Shown here: positions 36,954 to 46,902 of the stretch, one piece after another | Numbering within the stretch: position 1 is the stretch's first letter | How the letters are laid out: every line of letters begins with the position of its first letter | Origin: Planctobacterium marinum | GTDB lineage: Bacteria; Pseudomonadota; Gammaproteobacteria; Enterobacterales; Alteromonadaceae | NCBI RefSeq assembly: GCF_020687805.1 | Contig: NZ_JAJEWQ010000001.1 | Location: forward strand, 777,232-841,231 | Direction: 5' to 3' | DNA: 64,000 nucleotides | The notes under the pieces: model-generated | Seen by the model: only the letters and a program-made list of their open reading frames with translations | The model's database searches: none | Told to the model about the DNA's origin: nothing | Position numbers and translations under genes: made by a program

Positions 36954-36968
36954 ATGTCAAACTCATGA
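36954..36968 (+). CDS. Four-codon minicistron coupled to ybeX
   Basis: ATG TCA AAC TCA TGA at 36954-36968, preceded by AAGGA (36946-36950), encodes MSNS and its TGA overlaps the ybeX ATG (ATGA at 36965). The only good ribosome site in the region serves this tiny frame, so ybeX is probably translated by termination-reinitiation. Confidence 0.45.
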   Translation: MSNS

Positions 36969-37846
36969 GTAACGACGACAACCCACACTCTACGAACGGT
37001 TCTTCTGGTAAGAGTTGGTTAGAAAAAATCATTCAAACCTTCACAGGAGAGCCCAAAAGTCGGGAAGAACTGGTTGAAGTTATCAACGAAGCTGAATTGC
37101 AGGAAGTGATCGATCCGGGTACCCGGGAAATGATACACGGTGTCCTGGAGGTGGCGGAAATGCGTGTCAGGGATATTATGATCCCAAGAGCGCAAATGGT
37201 CACTATTGATATCAACCAGACAGTGTCTGAATTCTTACCTCTAGTGCTGGAAACCGCCCACTCGCGCTTTCCGGTAGTGTCAGAAAACAAAGATCATGTA
37301 GAAGGTATTCTGTTAGCAAAAGACCTGCTCAAATATGCCTTCGGCGAAGTACAACAGTTCGAACTTAAAGATATTCTGCGTCCGGTGGTTATCGTGCCGG
37401 AAAGCAAACGGGTGGATGTCCTGTTGCGCGAGTTTCGTCAGCATCGCTATCATATGGCCATTGTCATCGATGAATATGGCGGCGTATCTGGCCTGGTTAC
37501 CATTGAAGATATTCTGGAACTCATTGTCGGTGAAATCGAAGATGAACACGATGCTGACGATGAAGAGACCGAAGACATCAAAGCTCTGAATACCTATACG
37601 TATTCAGTAAAAGCATTGACCGCTGTTGATGACTTTAACCGCTATTTTAATACTGAATTTGACGAAGAACAGGCCGATACTATCGGTGGCATCGTACTCA
37701 ATAGTTTTGGTCACATGCCTTCCAAAGATGAATCCATCGTGATCAATGATATTGAATTTAAGGTGAATAACGCTGACGGCAGACGACTCATTCAACTCAA
37801 GGTCACCCTGCCCAGAGTACCAGCGAACCATCTCGCCAGTGCTTAA
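36965..37846 (+). CDS. ybeX: CBS-domain protein YbeX/CorC
   Basis: A 293-residue cytoplasmic protein. Tandem CBS domains cover about residues 70-190 (VRDIMIPRAQMVTI, HRYHMAIVIDEYGGVSGLVTIEDI), followed by a CorC/HlyC transporter-associated domain (about 210-285). Family members act in Mg2+/Co2+ homeostasis and, in E. coli, ribosome maturation with YbeY. The start ATG has no ribosome site of its own and is overlapped by the minicistron. It overlaps lnt by 8 bp. Confidence 0.93.
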   Translation: MSNDDNPHSTNGSSGKSWLEKIIQTFTGEPKSREELVEVINEAELQEVIDPGTREMIHGVLEVAEMRVRDIMIPRAQMVTIDINQTVSEFLPLVLETAHSRFPVVSENKDHVEGILLAKDLLKYAFGEVQQFELKDILRPVVIVPESKRVDVLLREFRQHRYHMAIVIDEYGGVSGLVTIEDILELIVGEIEDEHDADDEETEDIKALNTYTYSVKALTAVDDFNRYFNTEFDEEQADTIGGIVLNSFGHMPSKDESIVINDIEFKVNNADGRRLIQLKVTLPRVPANHLASA

Positions 37847-39380
37847 ACAACATTCATTTCACTATCTTCTGATCCTTTTATCGGGCATAGCAATGACCTT
37901 TGCTTATGCCCCGTTTTCACTGTGGTTTATCCCCTTCATCAGCCTACCGCTGATTTTCTTTTTGCATTTCAGGTACGCATTATCAGGCTTTAAATCGGGC
38001 TTTTTCTTTGGTTTAGGCTGGTTTGGTGCGGGGATCAGTTGGGTACATGTCAGTATTGCCAACTTTGGAGGCTTGCCCCTCTTAGGTTCGCTGGCCCTTA
38101 TGGCACTGTTGGTAGCCTACCTGTCGCTCTTTCCGGCCGGGGCATTGTGGCTGTCGCAAAAATTTAGCCCGACGAAATATCAGATTTTAGTGATCACCGC
38201 GTGTTGGTTCCTGTTTGAGTGGTTGCGCAGTTGGTTTTTAACCGGGTTTCCCTGGCTCTCATTGGGTTATACCCAATCCACCAGTCCACTGGCTGGCTGG
38301 TACCCGGTCATCGGGGAAACCGGAGTCAGTGCTCTGCTGTTAGTTACCGGGTGCCTGCTTGGTAAGTTAGTCGCTCCATCTCACCAGACTAAGCAACAAA
38401 AAGCCAAACCCATTGCCGTCAGTCTGCTGTTTCTGACCCTGAGTACGTTGCTGGCGTCTTCGTTTACATTCACAGAAAAACAGCCCGAGGTGGTCAATAT
38501 CGCCATGGCTCAGGGCAACATTAAACAAGAGCTTCGTTGGGTACCCGAACAGGACGAACCAACGATGCAAAAGTACCTGGCGCTCAGTGAAAACCTGTGG
38601 CACAACGATGTAATTTTATGGCCAGAGGCCGCTATTCCGAAACTGGAACCCCTTGCAACCCGATATTTACAGGAACTAGACCAGCTCGCCTTTGAAACCA
38701 ATACCGGCTTGATCACCGGTATTGTGAATTACAATTTTGAAACCTATGAAGCGTTCAATAACCTGATTGTACTGGGCAAAGCGGCACAAGACGCAACCGG
38801 CCCTGAATACCAGTACTTTCATCAGAACCGTTACAGTAAACATCATCTGTTACCGGTTGGTGAATTTATCCCGATGGAAGACTGGCTGCGCGGACTCGCT
38901 CCCATCTTTGATTTGCCCATGTCATCTTTTAGTCGCGGTGCTTATGAACAACCCAATCTGCTGGTCAATGGCCACCATTTTGTGGCAGCGATATGTTTTG
39001 AAATTGCTTTCCCCAGACAAATCCAGGCGAACCTGAGACAAAAATCAGATTTTCTACTAACCGTAAGCAACGATGCCTGGTTTGGTGACTCCCATGGCCC
39101 GGCACAACATCTGGAAATCGCCCAGGTGCGTGCCGCCGAATTTGGCCTGCCCCTTATTCGTGCCACCAATAATGGTATAACAGCATATGTTGATCATCAC
39201 GGCAAAGTGATCGCTCAGGCTCCACAATTTAGCAGCGCCACCTTAGAGGTAGCATTGCATAAAGTATCCGGCATGACAGCGTATCGCTATTGGGGCGACA
39301 TGCCATTGTGGTTATTCACAATAGTGACCCTGGGCTTTGCCACTATAGCCACTAAAAGACAGCGCCGGACACACAGTTAA
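37839..39380 (+). CDS. lnt: Apolipoprotein N-acyltransferase
   Basis: A 513-residue inner-membrane enzyme that adds the third acyl chain to lipoproteins. An N-terminal six- to seven-helix region is followed by a periplasmic nitrilase domain with the catalytic triad Glu263 (WPEAAIP), Lys334 (YSKHHLLPVGEF) and Cys386 (AAICFEIAFP). The GTG start at 37839 overlaps ybeX. The window encodes three or more lipoproteins that would be its substrates. It closes the ybe operon. Confidence 0.96.
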   Translation: MLKQHSFHYLLILLSGIAMTFAYAPFSLWFIPFISLPLIFFLHFRYALSGFKSGFFFGLGWFGAGISWVHVSIANFGGLPLLGSLALMALLVAYLSLFPAGALWLSQKFSPTKYQILVITACWFLFEWLRSWFLTGFPWLSLGYTQSTSPLAGWYPVIGETGVSALLLVTGCLLGKLVAPSHQTKQQKAKPIAVSLLFLTLSTLLASSFTFTEKQPEVVNIAMAQGNIKQELRWVPEQDEPTMQKYLALSENLWHNDVILWPEAAIPKLEPLATRYLQELDQLAFETNTGLITGIVNYNFETYEAFNNLIVLGKAAQDATGPEYQYFHQNRYSKHHLLPVGEFIPMEDWLRGLAPIFDLPMSSFSRGAYEQPNLLVNGHHFVAAICFEIAFPRQIQANLRQKSDFLLTVSNDAWFGDSHGPAQHLEIAQVRAAEFGLPLIRATNNGITAYVDHHGKVIAQAPQFSSATLEVALHKVSGMTAYRYWGDMPLWLFTIVTLGFATIATKRQRRTHS

Positions 39381-39466
39381 AGCTTTGTGTTGATTTTAAA
39401 CTTTTGATTTGAAAAGATTATTGATTCATCCCCCTGCTCTGTGTTTTTGCCCATAGGAGATCAGCC

Positions 39467-40501
39467 ATGAACTACGAAAGACTGCGAGCAAGTAAACAAG
39501 GGATCTGGTTCGCCGTTGATCTACTGATGATGGCGCTGTTAGTGGTCAATCTCATATTGTTGATTTTTGATTCCTTATACGCCACCTCTGCTGTGTTTGA
39601 TTTTCTGCAGCAAAGTGCCCCTGCGGTGATTGCGCTTTATGCGCCAATTCACGCCAACTTTTTGTTCCTCGACTTGTGTTTTATTGCCGTGTTTCTGAGT
39701 GAGTTTATGGTGCGCTGAGCAGTGGCGATCAAGCACAAAGAATATATGCGCTGGTACTTTTTCCCCTTTATTCACTGGTATGACTTAGTCGGTTGTATTC
39801 CTGTCGAGTCAGCGCGGATTTTTCGCTTTTTGCGCATCATCTCGGTGCTGTATCGCCTGCACAAGTATCAGATCATAGACTTCAGAAGCTGGGCGTTTTT
39901 CCGTTTTATCAAGTTTTATTATAACGTGCTGATTGAAGAGCTGAGTGACCGTATCGTGGTTAAAATACTCACTGATGCCCAGGACGAGATTGCCAAAGGT
40001 TCCAGCTTATTGGATGAAATTGCGGATAACATTATCAGCCCCCGAAAGACGGTGGTCACGCAATGGGTATCCTCACTGGCACAACACCTTGGCACCTCCA
40101 TCAGCCATCCGGAGCAAGGCGAAGTTATCAGAAAGCACATTATCAATAGCGTCGCCAAAGCAGTTCGACAGGACGACCAAATTGCGATGTTAAATCTGGT
40201 ACCGGTACTGGGTGGCAACATTGAAAAGCGGTTACAAAATACCGTCTCAAATGTGGTGATTCAGTCGATCACTAATATGCTGGAAGATCTGGATAACGAC
40301 ACAGTGGCAGATATCTTCGACAAGGGCTTTAATCACCTCACCAGCGACGAAAAACAGGTGAATAATGAAATCCTTAAACTGATAATTGAAGTGCTGGAAG
40401 TGGTGAAAGCGCATATTTCCCAAAAGCGCTGGCAGGAGCATCTGGAAGAGCGGGATCAACAAAGAAAAGAAGCGCTTTCAGAATCCAATACACTGTTCTG
40501 A
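39467..40501 (+). pseudogene. Ion-transporter-like gene interrupted by in-frame TGA
   Basis: One reading frame of 344 codons is broken by TGA at 39716-39718. The part before it (83 residues, two hydrophobic helices, ending LSEFMVR) and the part after it (from AVAIKHKEYMRWYFFPFIHWYDLVGCIPVE, given as KHKEYMRW and HWYDLVGCIP) read as a continuous voltage-sensor-like channel protein, with a helical, soluble C-terminal domain of about 200 residues. In related proteins I recall a Trp at this place (TGG), so a single G-to-A change is the simplest cause. A GTG at 39722 could restart translation but lacks a ribosome site. Confidence 0.7.
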
Positions 40502-40591
40502 CAACTATGGCTATACTACAAATAATTGTTTTAAATTCTACACTTAAGTAGCACTTAGCAAGCCGAAGACAAACATGGACAGAACCCACCG

Positions 40592-41191
40592 ATGTTAACC
40601 TCAACAAGTTCCGGCCTGAAGCAATGGTATCAGTGGCTGTTGTTGAGTGTTGCTGTCTGCTTTAGCGCGCCTGTGTGGTCGAACGAAGACTTCCGGGTAC
40701 TTAATGGCTTAAAGATGTTTAAGTCCATTTTGCAGGCGGATCAGGACATCAATGACAAGCACAATCCGGACAATGGTTTAGACATCGTATTTCTCTACAC
40801 CGGAGAGTTACAGCAGGCAGAAAAACTCGCCCGCAGCTTTTTGAGAATGGGCCGTGGCGATAAAAAAGGACGCATCAAAGATATGCCGGTGTTCGTTCAT
40901 TTGGTCAGGGATATGGCACATATAGAAGAAATGAACATCGCGGTAGCCGGAATTTTTATCCTGAACAAATTAAATACCGAAGAAATCAAAGGCATTGCAC
41001 AATTTGGACTTAGCCATAATATCGTCACTTACTCCCCGTTTCAGGGAGATGTTGAAAAGGGCATATTCAGCGGCCTCACTATCGATACCAGCCCCAAACC
41101 CTTTATCAATGCTCAGGTCATGAATAATTCTGGTATACGCATCAAATCATTTTTCTTAAGGGTGGCAACGCTGTATGAACCCACAAGATAA
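40592..41191 (+). CDS. YfiR-family periplasmic protein
   Basis: A 199-residue exported protein with a signal peptide ending near VWS-N. The mature part resembles the YfiR/DUF4154 fold (KMFKSILQADQDINDK, IFILNKLNTEEIKGIAQ, IVTYSPFQGDVEKGI), a periplasmic module that binds and inhibits membrane diguanylate cyclases or histidine kinases. It overlaps the hybrid kinase start by 17 bp, so the kinase's periplasmic domain is a likely partner. Family assignment is by pattern, with moderate confidence. Confidence 0.7.
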   Translation: MLTSTSSGLKQWYQWLLLSVAVCFSAPVWSNEDFRVLNGLKMFKSILQADQDINDKHNPDNGLDIVFLYTGELQQAEKLARSFLRMGRGDKKGRIKDMPVFVHLVRDMAHIEEMNIAVAGIFILNKLNTEEIKGIAQFGLSHNIVTYSPFQGDVEKGIFSGLTIDTSPKPFINAQVMNNSGIRIKSFFLRVATLYEPTR

Positions 41192-44100
41192 AAAGTACCT
41201 GAAGCGCACCCCTAAAGCGATATCCGCTATTTTTGTGTTGTTGGCTATCTCCCTGCAAATCTCGCTGGCGCTCTACTGGACCGAAGTGTTGCAACCAAAA
41301 CTGCGCACCGAGGCCGCAGCCGATGCCAAACTCATCGCAGAAGCTCAGGGATTGCAATTGCTCTCGGCCCTTCAGGATTACGAAGAGATGCATAACAGCG
41401 ACGAGATCGAACGCGCCATTGGCAATCTGATGCTTTATCAGGAGCCCAATCTCGGCAACCCATTTTTCAAACAAATTAGTATTGAAATCGACAAAGACAT
41501 TTTTCCCGAATTACCCAACTTTGTACGCGGTGACAGTGACTGTAGCAGTTGCTTTGATGTTGATGTTCCGCTTTATTCCCCGGTCACCTTTGCGATTATG
41601 GGCATCGCCCACTTTAAAGTATCTGATGAATTTTTCAGAATGCTGGCCCGAGATATACGCAATCAGCTCATGCTACAGGGGGCTATAGCCTTATTTTTGC
41701 TACTGATTGCCTGGCTCACGTCACTGTATTTATTTCGTTCATTAAATAAAGAAATTGACCGGCGTAAAGCTTCAGAAGTGGCCTTAACCGAAAACCAACG
41801 CAAATATCATCGTTTGGTCAGCAGCCTCAATCAATATTTTGTTTATGCCCGTGGAGTCGATGGCAAAATAAGCTGGATTAGCGAAGGCGCAACGCAACTT
41901 TACGGGCATCCAGCGCAAAAACTCAAAGACATTGCCCGTCTGCTCACCGAAAACCCTATCAACCAGGTGGCCAGACGCTATTTAAATCAGGTGAACCTGG
42001 CTCTGCAGCAGGCAGAATTTGAAGGTGAAATCAAAGACAGTGATGGTAACAAACGTTGGATCCTGTTTTCAGAAGTCAATCTGTTTGACGAAACCGGTGA
42101 CCTCAAAAGTGTAGAAGGCCTGGCACGCGATATCACCAGACAAAAGCAAATAGAGGCGGATCTTATCGAGGCCAAAGAAAATGCCGAAGTTGCCAGCCAG
42201 GCAAAAGGTCAGTTTCTGGCCAATATGAGCCATGAGATCAGAACCCCAATGAATGCCATCATAGGCAACACCTATCTGATGCAGAAAACCCTGTTAGACA
42301 ATAAACAGCAACAGTACCTGAACCGCATTGACTCCTCGGCCCATGTACTACTGGGGCTGGTGAACGATGTGCTGGATATTTCCAAGATAGAAGCCGGTAA
42401 AATGGAGCTCGAAAATATTCCCTTTACCATTGATGAGCTGCTCAGCAATTTAGCCAACGTGGTAATAAGCCAGAGCCAGAACAAACCGCTGGACATTTTA
42501 TTTGACGTACCGGGCAACATACCCCAACCCCTATCAGGCGATCCGCTAAGATTGGGGCAAATCCTGTTAAACCTGGTAAACAACGCCATTAAATTTACTG
42601 AGCAAGGCGAAATTTTGGTTAAGGTTGAGATCCTTGAATCCGGCGATAAAGAACTACATCTGCAGTTTTCCGTGAAGGACGATGGTATTGGTATTGATGC
42701 CGATAAGCAAAAGCTGCTGTTTCAGTCTTTTAACCAGGCTGATAACAGTGTTACCCGTCGGTTTGGAGGCACTGGATTAGGACTGGCTATATGTCAGCAC
42801 CTCGTTGCCATGATGAAAGGCACCATAAACGTCGAGAGCCAGTATGGTAAAGGCAGTACCTTTTATTTCGACGCCTGGTTTACCCTGAGCAATAAAAGTC
42901 AGGTTTTGCCTGTGGCAGTGCCGCCGCTACCTTCACCAACCAGTGTGTTGATTGTTGATGACAGTGAAACCTCCGCTCAGATTACTCAGGAAATCCTGAA
43001 GCAATTTAACATCGAAAGTACCATAGCCCATTCAGCCAGCCATTTGCTCAAGTTGATGCAGCATGAAGCACAATTGTCCCGCTATCAGGCCATTTTTATC
43101 GACCACTTTATGCCAGAAGTGGATGGCCTTGAAAGCGCTGAAATGCTGATTAAATCAGGAAAATCCACAATGCCGAAACGGGTATTGTTGACCTCTCCGG
43201 GTGCCGAAGAAAAACATCTTGAGAATATCAATCAGCTGTTTCACGAGGTGCTCTATAAACCGCTGAATGTACATGATTGTCAGGAAACCCTGAACCGGCT
43301 ATTCAACCTTTCGCATGCCGAACTGTCGCAAAAAGATTCAGTAACCCCATCCCGACCTGATTTAACCGCCAAACATATATTGCTGGTTGAAGACAACAAA
43401 ATAAATCAGGAAGTTGCCCTGGCATTACTGGAGGATGTGCACGCCACAACAACGGTTGCAAATCATGGTCAGGAAGCACTGGACAAAGTCCGTGAACAAC
43501 ACTTCGATTTAATCCTGATGGATATCCAGATGCCGGTAATGGATGGTCTTACCGCTGCTAAAAAACTGCGCCAGGAGCATCAGGTGACACTCCCTATCAT
43601 CGCTATGACAGCACATGCACTGGAAGAAGATCGGGAAAAAAGCCGTCAGGCAGGCATGAATGACTACATTACCAAACCCATTGATGTCTCCGTGTTTTAT
43701 GACACGCTTAAACGCTGGGTCCCGGGCGGTCAGCAGCCCCTGAAGGATAGCAGTGTTCAGGTAGAATCGACGTCTGTGCTGCCCGAAATAGAAGGTATTA
43801 ACATCGCAACCCTGTACAAACGAATAGGCCAGCGAGACAGCCTGTTAGATGAAATATTGCAGGAGTTTTCCCAAAGTTGTTTGCAGTTTCAGCAACAAAT
43901 TGGCCATGCGATAGATGAACAGGATAATCTGAAAATAAGCCAACTGATACACCGCATGAAGGGTGAGTCAGGCAATGTGGCGGCTGAAGATATTCACAGT
44001 AAGGTAGTGGCGTTGGAAAGTGGCTTTAAAAAACATCATAGCCTGGATCAAAACCTGCTGAGTTTGTTAAACGAGGACCTTAATGCACTCCGACAAGCAC

Positions 44101-44405
44101 TGCAGCAACACCTCACTAAAAACCACGCCGAAGACGCACCTGAAACAACGCCGCCGGTCCTGCTCACTATCGAAAAACTCAGTGACATACAGCTTTGCAC
44201 CGATAACCTGCAGAGTTTATTAGAAATACAATCTCTGGATGCCATGGATAATTTTGTCACGCTCAAAGCAATGTTAAATGGTCAGGTGCCTAAAAATTTA
44301 TTACAAGATCTCGATTCGGCAATACATCAACTGGATTATGAGCTAGCCTTAAACTATCTGAATAAAATTTGTTTAACGCTGAATTTACACGAGAACGTAA
44401 AGTAA
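41175..44405 (+). CDS. Hybrid sensor histidine kinase with two REC and an Hpt domain
   Basis: A 1076-residue phosphorelay kinase in BarA style. Domain order: TM1 (about 15-35), periplasmic sensor (36-165) with a Cys123-x-x-Cys126 motif, TM2 (166-188), PAS (205-325), HisKA (phospho-His353 in ANMSHEIRTPMNA), HATPase (about 450-575), REC1 (from 592; IFIDHFMPEVDG), REC2 (from about 735; LILMDIQMPVMDG) and C-terminal Hpt (LIHRMKGESGNV). It follows the YfiR-like gene with overlap and precedes a REC-GGDEF gene by 1 bp, forming one signalling operon. The CxxC suggests redox or metal sensing, but this is inference. Confidence 0.92.
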   Translation: MNPQDKKYLKRTPKAISAIFVLLAISLQISLALYWTEVLQPKLRTEAAADAKLIAEAQGLQLLSALQDYEEMHNSDEIERAIGNLMLYQEPNLGNPFFKQISIEIDKDIFPELPNFVRGDSDCSSCFDVDVPLYSPVTFAIMGIAHFKVSDEFFRMLARDIRNQLMLQGAIALFLLLIAWLTSLYLFRSLNKEIDRRKASEVALTENQRKYHRLVSSLNQYFVYARGVDGKISWISEGATQLYGHPAQKLKDIARLLTENPINQVARRYLNQVNLALQQAEFEGEIKDSDGNKRWILFSEVNLFDETGDLKSVEGLARDITRQKQIEADLIEAKENAEVASQAKGQFLANMSHEIRTPMNAIIGNTYLMQKTLLDNKQQQYLNRIDSSAHVLLGLVNDVLDISKIEAGKMELENIPFTIDELLSNLANVVISQSQNKPLDILFDVPGNIPQPLSGDPLRLGQILLNLVNNAIKFTEQGEILVKVEILESGDKELHLQFSVKDDGIGIDADKQKLLFQSFNQADNSVTRRFGGTGLGLAICQHLVAMMKGTINVESQYGKGSTFYFDAWFTLSNKSQVLPVAVPPLPSPTSVLIVDDSETSAQITQEILKQFNIESTIAHSASHLLKLMQHEAQLSRYQAIFIDHFMPEVDGLESAEMLIKSGKSTMPKRVLLTSPGAEEKHLENINQLFHEVLYKPLNVHDCQETLNRLFNLSHAELSQKDSVTPSRPDLTAKHILLVEDNKINQEVALALLEDVHATTTVANHGQEALDKVREQHFDLILMDIQMPVMDGLTAAKKLRQEHQVTLPIIAMTAHALEEDREKSRQAGMNDYITKPIDVSVFYDTLKRWVPGGQQPLKDSSVQVESTSVLPEIEGINIATLYKRIGQRDSLLDEILQEFSQSCLQFQQQIGHAIDEQDNLKISQLIHRMKGESGNVAAEDIHSKVVALESGFKKHHSLDQNLLSLLNEDLNALRQALQQHLTKNHAEDAPETTPPVLLTIEKLSDIQLCTDNLQSLLEIQSLDAMDNFVTLKAMLNGQVPKNLLQDLDSAIHQLDYELALNYLNKICLTLNLHENVK

Positions 44406-44406
44406 C

Positions 44407-45339
44407 ATGTTTGAGACGTCTACAGCCGATAAACAAACCGTACTGGTGGTGGATGACGCTATCAGCAATATCAAAATGCTCGGTGAAATTTTACGTGCCG
44501 ATTGTGATATTGTGTTCGCCACCAACGGTAAAAGCGCCCTGCAGCAAGCCACTCGTATGCTTCCTGACCTGATTCTGCTGGACGTTGTTATGCCAGACAT
44601 GGATGGTTATCAGGTATGCCATCACCTGAAACAAAATCCCGCAACCGCTCACATTCCGGTAATTTTTATCACTGCACTGGACAGTATTGAAGACGAAGAA
44701 AAAGGCCTTCAGGCGGGGGCTATTGATTATATAGCCAAACCTTTTCACCCCCCAATTGTCACAATGCGGGTGCGCAATCACCTGGAGCTGGTACGCCACA
44801 GAAAGCGCTTAAAAATGCTCTCCACAACAGATGGACTCACCGGAATTGCGAACAGACGTCGTTTCGATGAAGTGTTACACACAGAATGGCACAGAGCCCT
44901 GCGTGAGCAGGAGTTTTTCAGTATCCTGTTGATAGATATTGACTTTTTTAAGCAGTATAACGACCACTATGGTCACTTGAAAGGCGATGAGTGTCTGCAA
45001 CAGGTGGCCGAAATTCTGCAATCCTGTATTCAACGGGAAACGGATTTTCTGGCGCGTTTTGGCGGTGAAGAGTTCTCCGCAATTCTGCCCAATACTCATT
45101 TAGAAGGTGCCAAAGCATTTGCGCAGACAATCATGTCGCGTATTGAACAAGCCAACATTCCGCATGAAGGTCATGGTAGCTTTGGTAAAATTACAGCCAG
45201 CATTGGCATTACCTCTCTGGTGCCAACCAATGCAGTCACCCTGACTGACGCGCTGTCATTCACCGACGGGTGTTTATACGAGGCAAAGAACGCCGGTCGC
45301 AATACCTGTATCTCGCGCTCATTTCCCAGCAGTCGCTGA
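44407..45339 (+). CDS. Response regulator with GGDEF diguanylate cyclase domain
   Basis: A 310-residue WspR/PleD-like protein. The receiver domain (10-125) has the acid pair VVDDA and phospho-Asp59 in LILLDVVMPDMDG. The cyclase domain (from about 150) has the intact active site GGEEF and, five residues before it, the RETD inhibitory I-site. It should make c-di-GMP in a phosphorylation-controlled way. It lies 1 bp downstream of the hybrid kinase, its likely phospho-donor. Its 3' end overlaps the convergent TerB gene by 21 bp. Confidence 0.94.
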   Translation: MFETSTADKQTVLVVDDAISNIKMLGEILRADCDIVFATNGKSALQQATRMLPDLILLDVVMPDMDGYQVCHHLKQNPATAHIPVIFITALDSIEDEEKGLQAGAIDYIAKPFHPPIVTMRVRNHLELVRHRKRLKMLSTTDGLTGIANRRRFDEVLHTEWHRALREQEFFSILLIDIDFFKQYNDHYGHLKGDECLQQVAEILQSCIQRETDFLARFGGEEFSAILPNTHLEGAKAFAQTIMSRIEQANIPHEGHGSFGKITASIGITSLVPTNAVTLTDALSFTDGCLYEAKNAGRNTCISRSFPSSR

Positions 45340-45783
45340 TTGTTCAGCAGACATTCTGCATTGAATAAAATCCGCATGTGACAAGTACATCAAATCGGCC
45401 ATTTTGCGGATCAAGTGTTCTTCGTGTGGGTCCACCTGCCCATCCGCCATCGCCAGATGCCACAGCGATGTCAGAATATGGCGCTTTTGCTGCAGTGAGC
45501 AATTCTCATGGATTAAGCGGGTAAATTGCATGTAATCTACCGCATCTTTGGCCTTAGCTTCGACTTTTTGTAAAAATGGCGCTAATTGTTCTCTGGCAAA
45601 ACCAAACTCAGTCAGGACCTTTTGTTCATATGCCTGAATCTCATCATTGCTGAATTGCGCATCGGCCCTGAGAACTTCATAGTACAAAACCGCTGTTGCA
45701 ATCGGCACAGTAAGCTCTTCAGCATTTTTTGCCCCAGCGTCAGCTTCGCTGTCATTTAACCAACCTAAGATTTTTGCAATCAT
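45319..45783 (-). CDS. TerB-family protein
   Basis: A 154-residue helical protein of the TerB/tellurite-resistance family. The metal-binding acidic helices are YEVLRADAQFSNDEI and MADGQVDPHEEHLIRKM, each with the characteristic AD..x..E pattern. Function in tellurite or envelope stress is loosely established for the family. It is a single gene converging on and overlapping the GGDEF gene (45319-45339). Confidence 0.85.
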   Translation of the reverse strand: MIAKILGWLNDSEADAGAKNAEELTVPIATAVLYYEVLRADAQFSNDEIQAYEQKVLTEFGFAREQLAPFLQKVEAKAKDAVDYMQFTRLIHENCSLQQKRHILTSLWHLAMADGQVDPHEEHLIRKMADLMYLSHADFIQCRMSAEQSATAGK

Positions 45784-45895
45784 AACTACAGTATCTGTTT
45801 AACAGACTGCTAAGCTTAACGCCATCAGGCAAACACTTAAAGGTATCAAACATCTGCTTACAAAATTGCCGAAGATGCAAGCAGCATGAACGAAA

Positions 45896-46723
45896 TTACC
45901 AGTCAAAGGCCCACTTTTTGAGGCTCTTATCCGCCTCTTCAGATAAACGAATCACAATCGATTGCTCAAATTGCTGTAACGGAAACGCCTGACGGGTCAA
46001 GGCATGTGAAGCCATAAACTCAGCAAACGCGCCTGAAGTCATCATTTCAATAAGCTGAGACTCTATGTATGTGGCCAATTGCCTGTTGTCTTTGTTCAGG
46101 TAAAAGTACATTTCAGTATGATAGCGAAGCAGTAAATGAGTATCCCAAATCAGTTCAGGGAATTGCTGTTTAACTGCATCCAGCTCACCTTTACCCTCAA
46201 AAATACTCAAGAACAGTAAATCACAGCGACCTATCGATAACATTGATAACATTGCTTCGAAACTTTGCACCCTGATCACGTGTAATCCCGCCGCTTCAAG
46301 TACATCAGCATCTGGCCAGTGCCGTCCCTGGCAAATACTAAAACGCTGTAGTTCCTGCAATGTCGTTATTTGCAGAAAGGTGTCCTGAAAACGCTGATGT
46401 AACACGGCCCCGCGAATACCTAAGCCGCCCTTGAACAAAGGAATCGGGACGCGTATCAGCTGTTTATTGCGGGTTTGAGAACTGCCGGACCACATCACAT
46501 CAAAAAAATCCCCGGCTTCCAGCAATTTAAGCGCCCGCCCCTGCCCGGGATAGTCAATAATATCTAACTGATACTGCCCTTTTAGTGTCTGTTGCAACAA
46601 AGCAGTAAAATAAGTATGACTAACATCATCCGCTTTCTGAGGCCCTATCGTACGCACCAGCGGTAACTCTGCCGCGAGGCAAAGTACGGGGATGAACCAA
46701 AATAACGCCAGCAGTTTTTTCAC
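45896..46723 (-). CDS. Periplasmic solute-binding-like protein
   Basis: A 275-residue protein with a signal peptide ending CLA near residue 17. The mature part resembles the bacterial extracellular solute-binding family 3 (LEAGDFFDVMWSG, GLGIRGAVLHQRF, SFEAMLSMLSIGRCDLLFLS), the fold also used as sensor or polysaccharide-linked modules. No permease of the matching class is adjacent; the nearby ABC genes are an iron importer with its own binding protein. It could be a sensor or an accessory binding protein. It is 179 bp downstream of the fbpC-like gene and probably has its own promoter. Confidence 0.75.
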   Translation of the reverse strand: MKKLLALFWFIPVLCLAAELPLVRTIGPQKADDVSHTYFTALLQQTLKGQYQLDIIDYPGQGRALKLLEAGDFFDVMWSGSSQTRNKQLIRVPIPLFKGGLGIRGAVLHQRFQDTFLQITTLQELQRFSICQGRHWPDADVLEAAGLHVIRVQSFEAMLSMLSIGRCDLLFLSIFEGKGELDAVKQQFPELIWDTHLLLRYHTEMYFYLNKDNRQLATYIESQLIEMMTSGAFAEFMASHALTRQAFPLQQFEQSIVIRLSEEADKSLKKWAFDW

Positions 46724-46902
46724 GACATACCAAATGAACTAATAAAGACCAGGCTTGCAACACCGTTCTGCGCTGCGGCACGTTTATGCGGAACGAAAAT
46801 GATAACAACGACAGTAAACATGAGTTACACAGCCACTTCATGGCCAGGAGACTAACGCCGAGCGATCACAAGTTTACTGATTGGTTTAAGTATACACCAT
46901 GG

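Noticed and set aside
39716..39718. Selenocysteine codon
   Set aside because: The homologous position is expected to be Trp, the protein is not a redox enzyme, and no convincing stem-loop follows the TGA.
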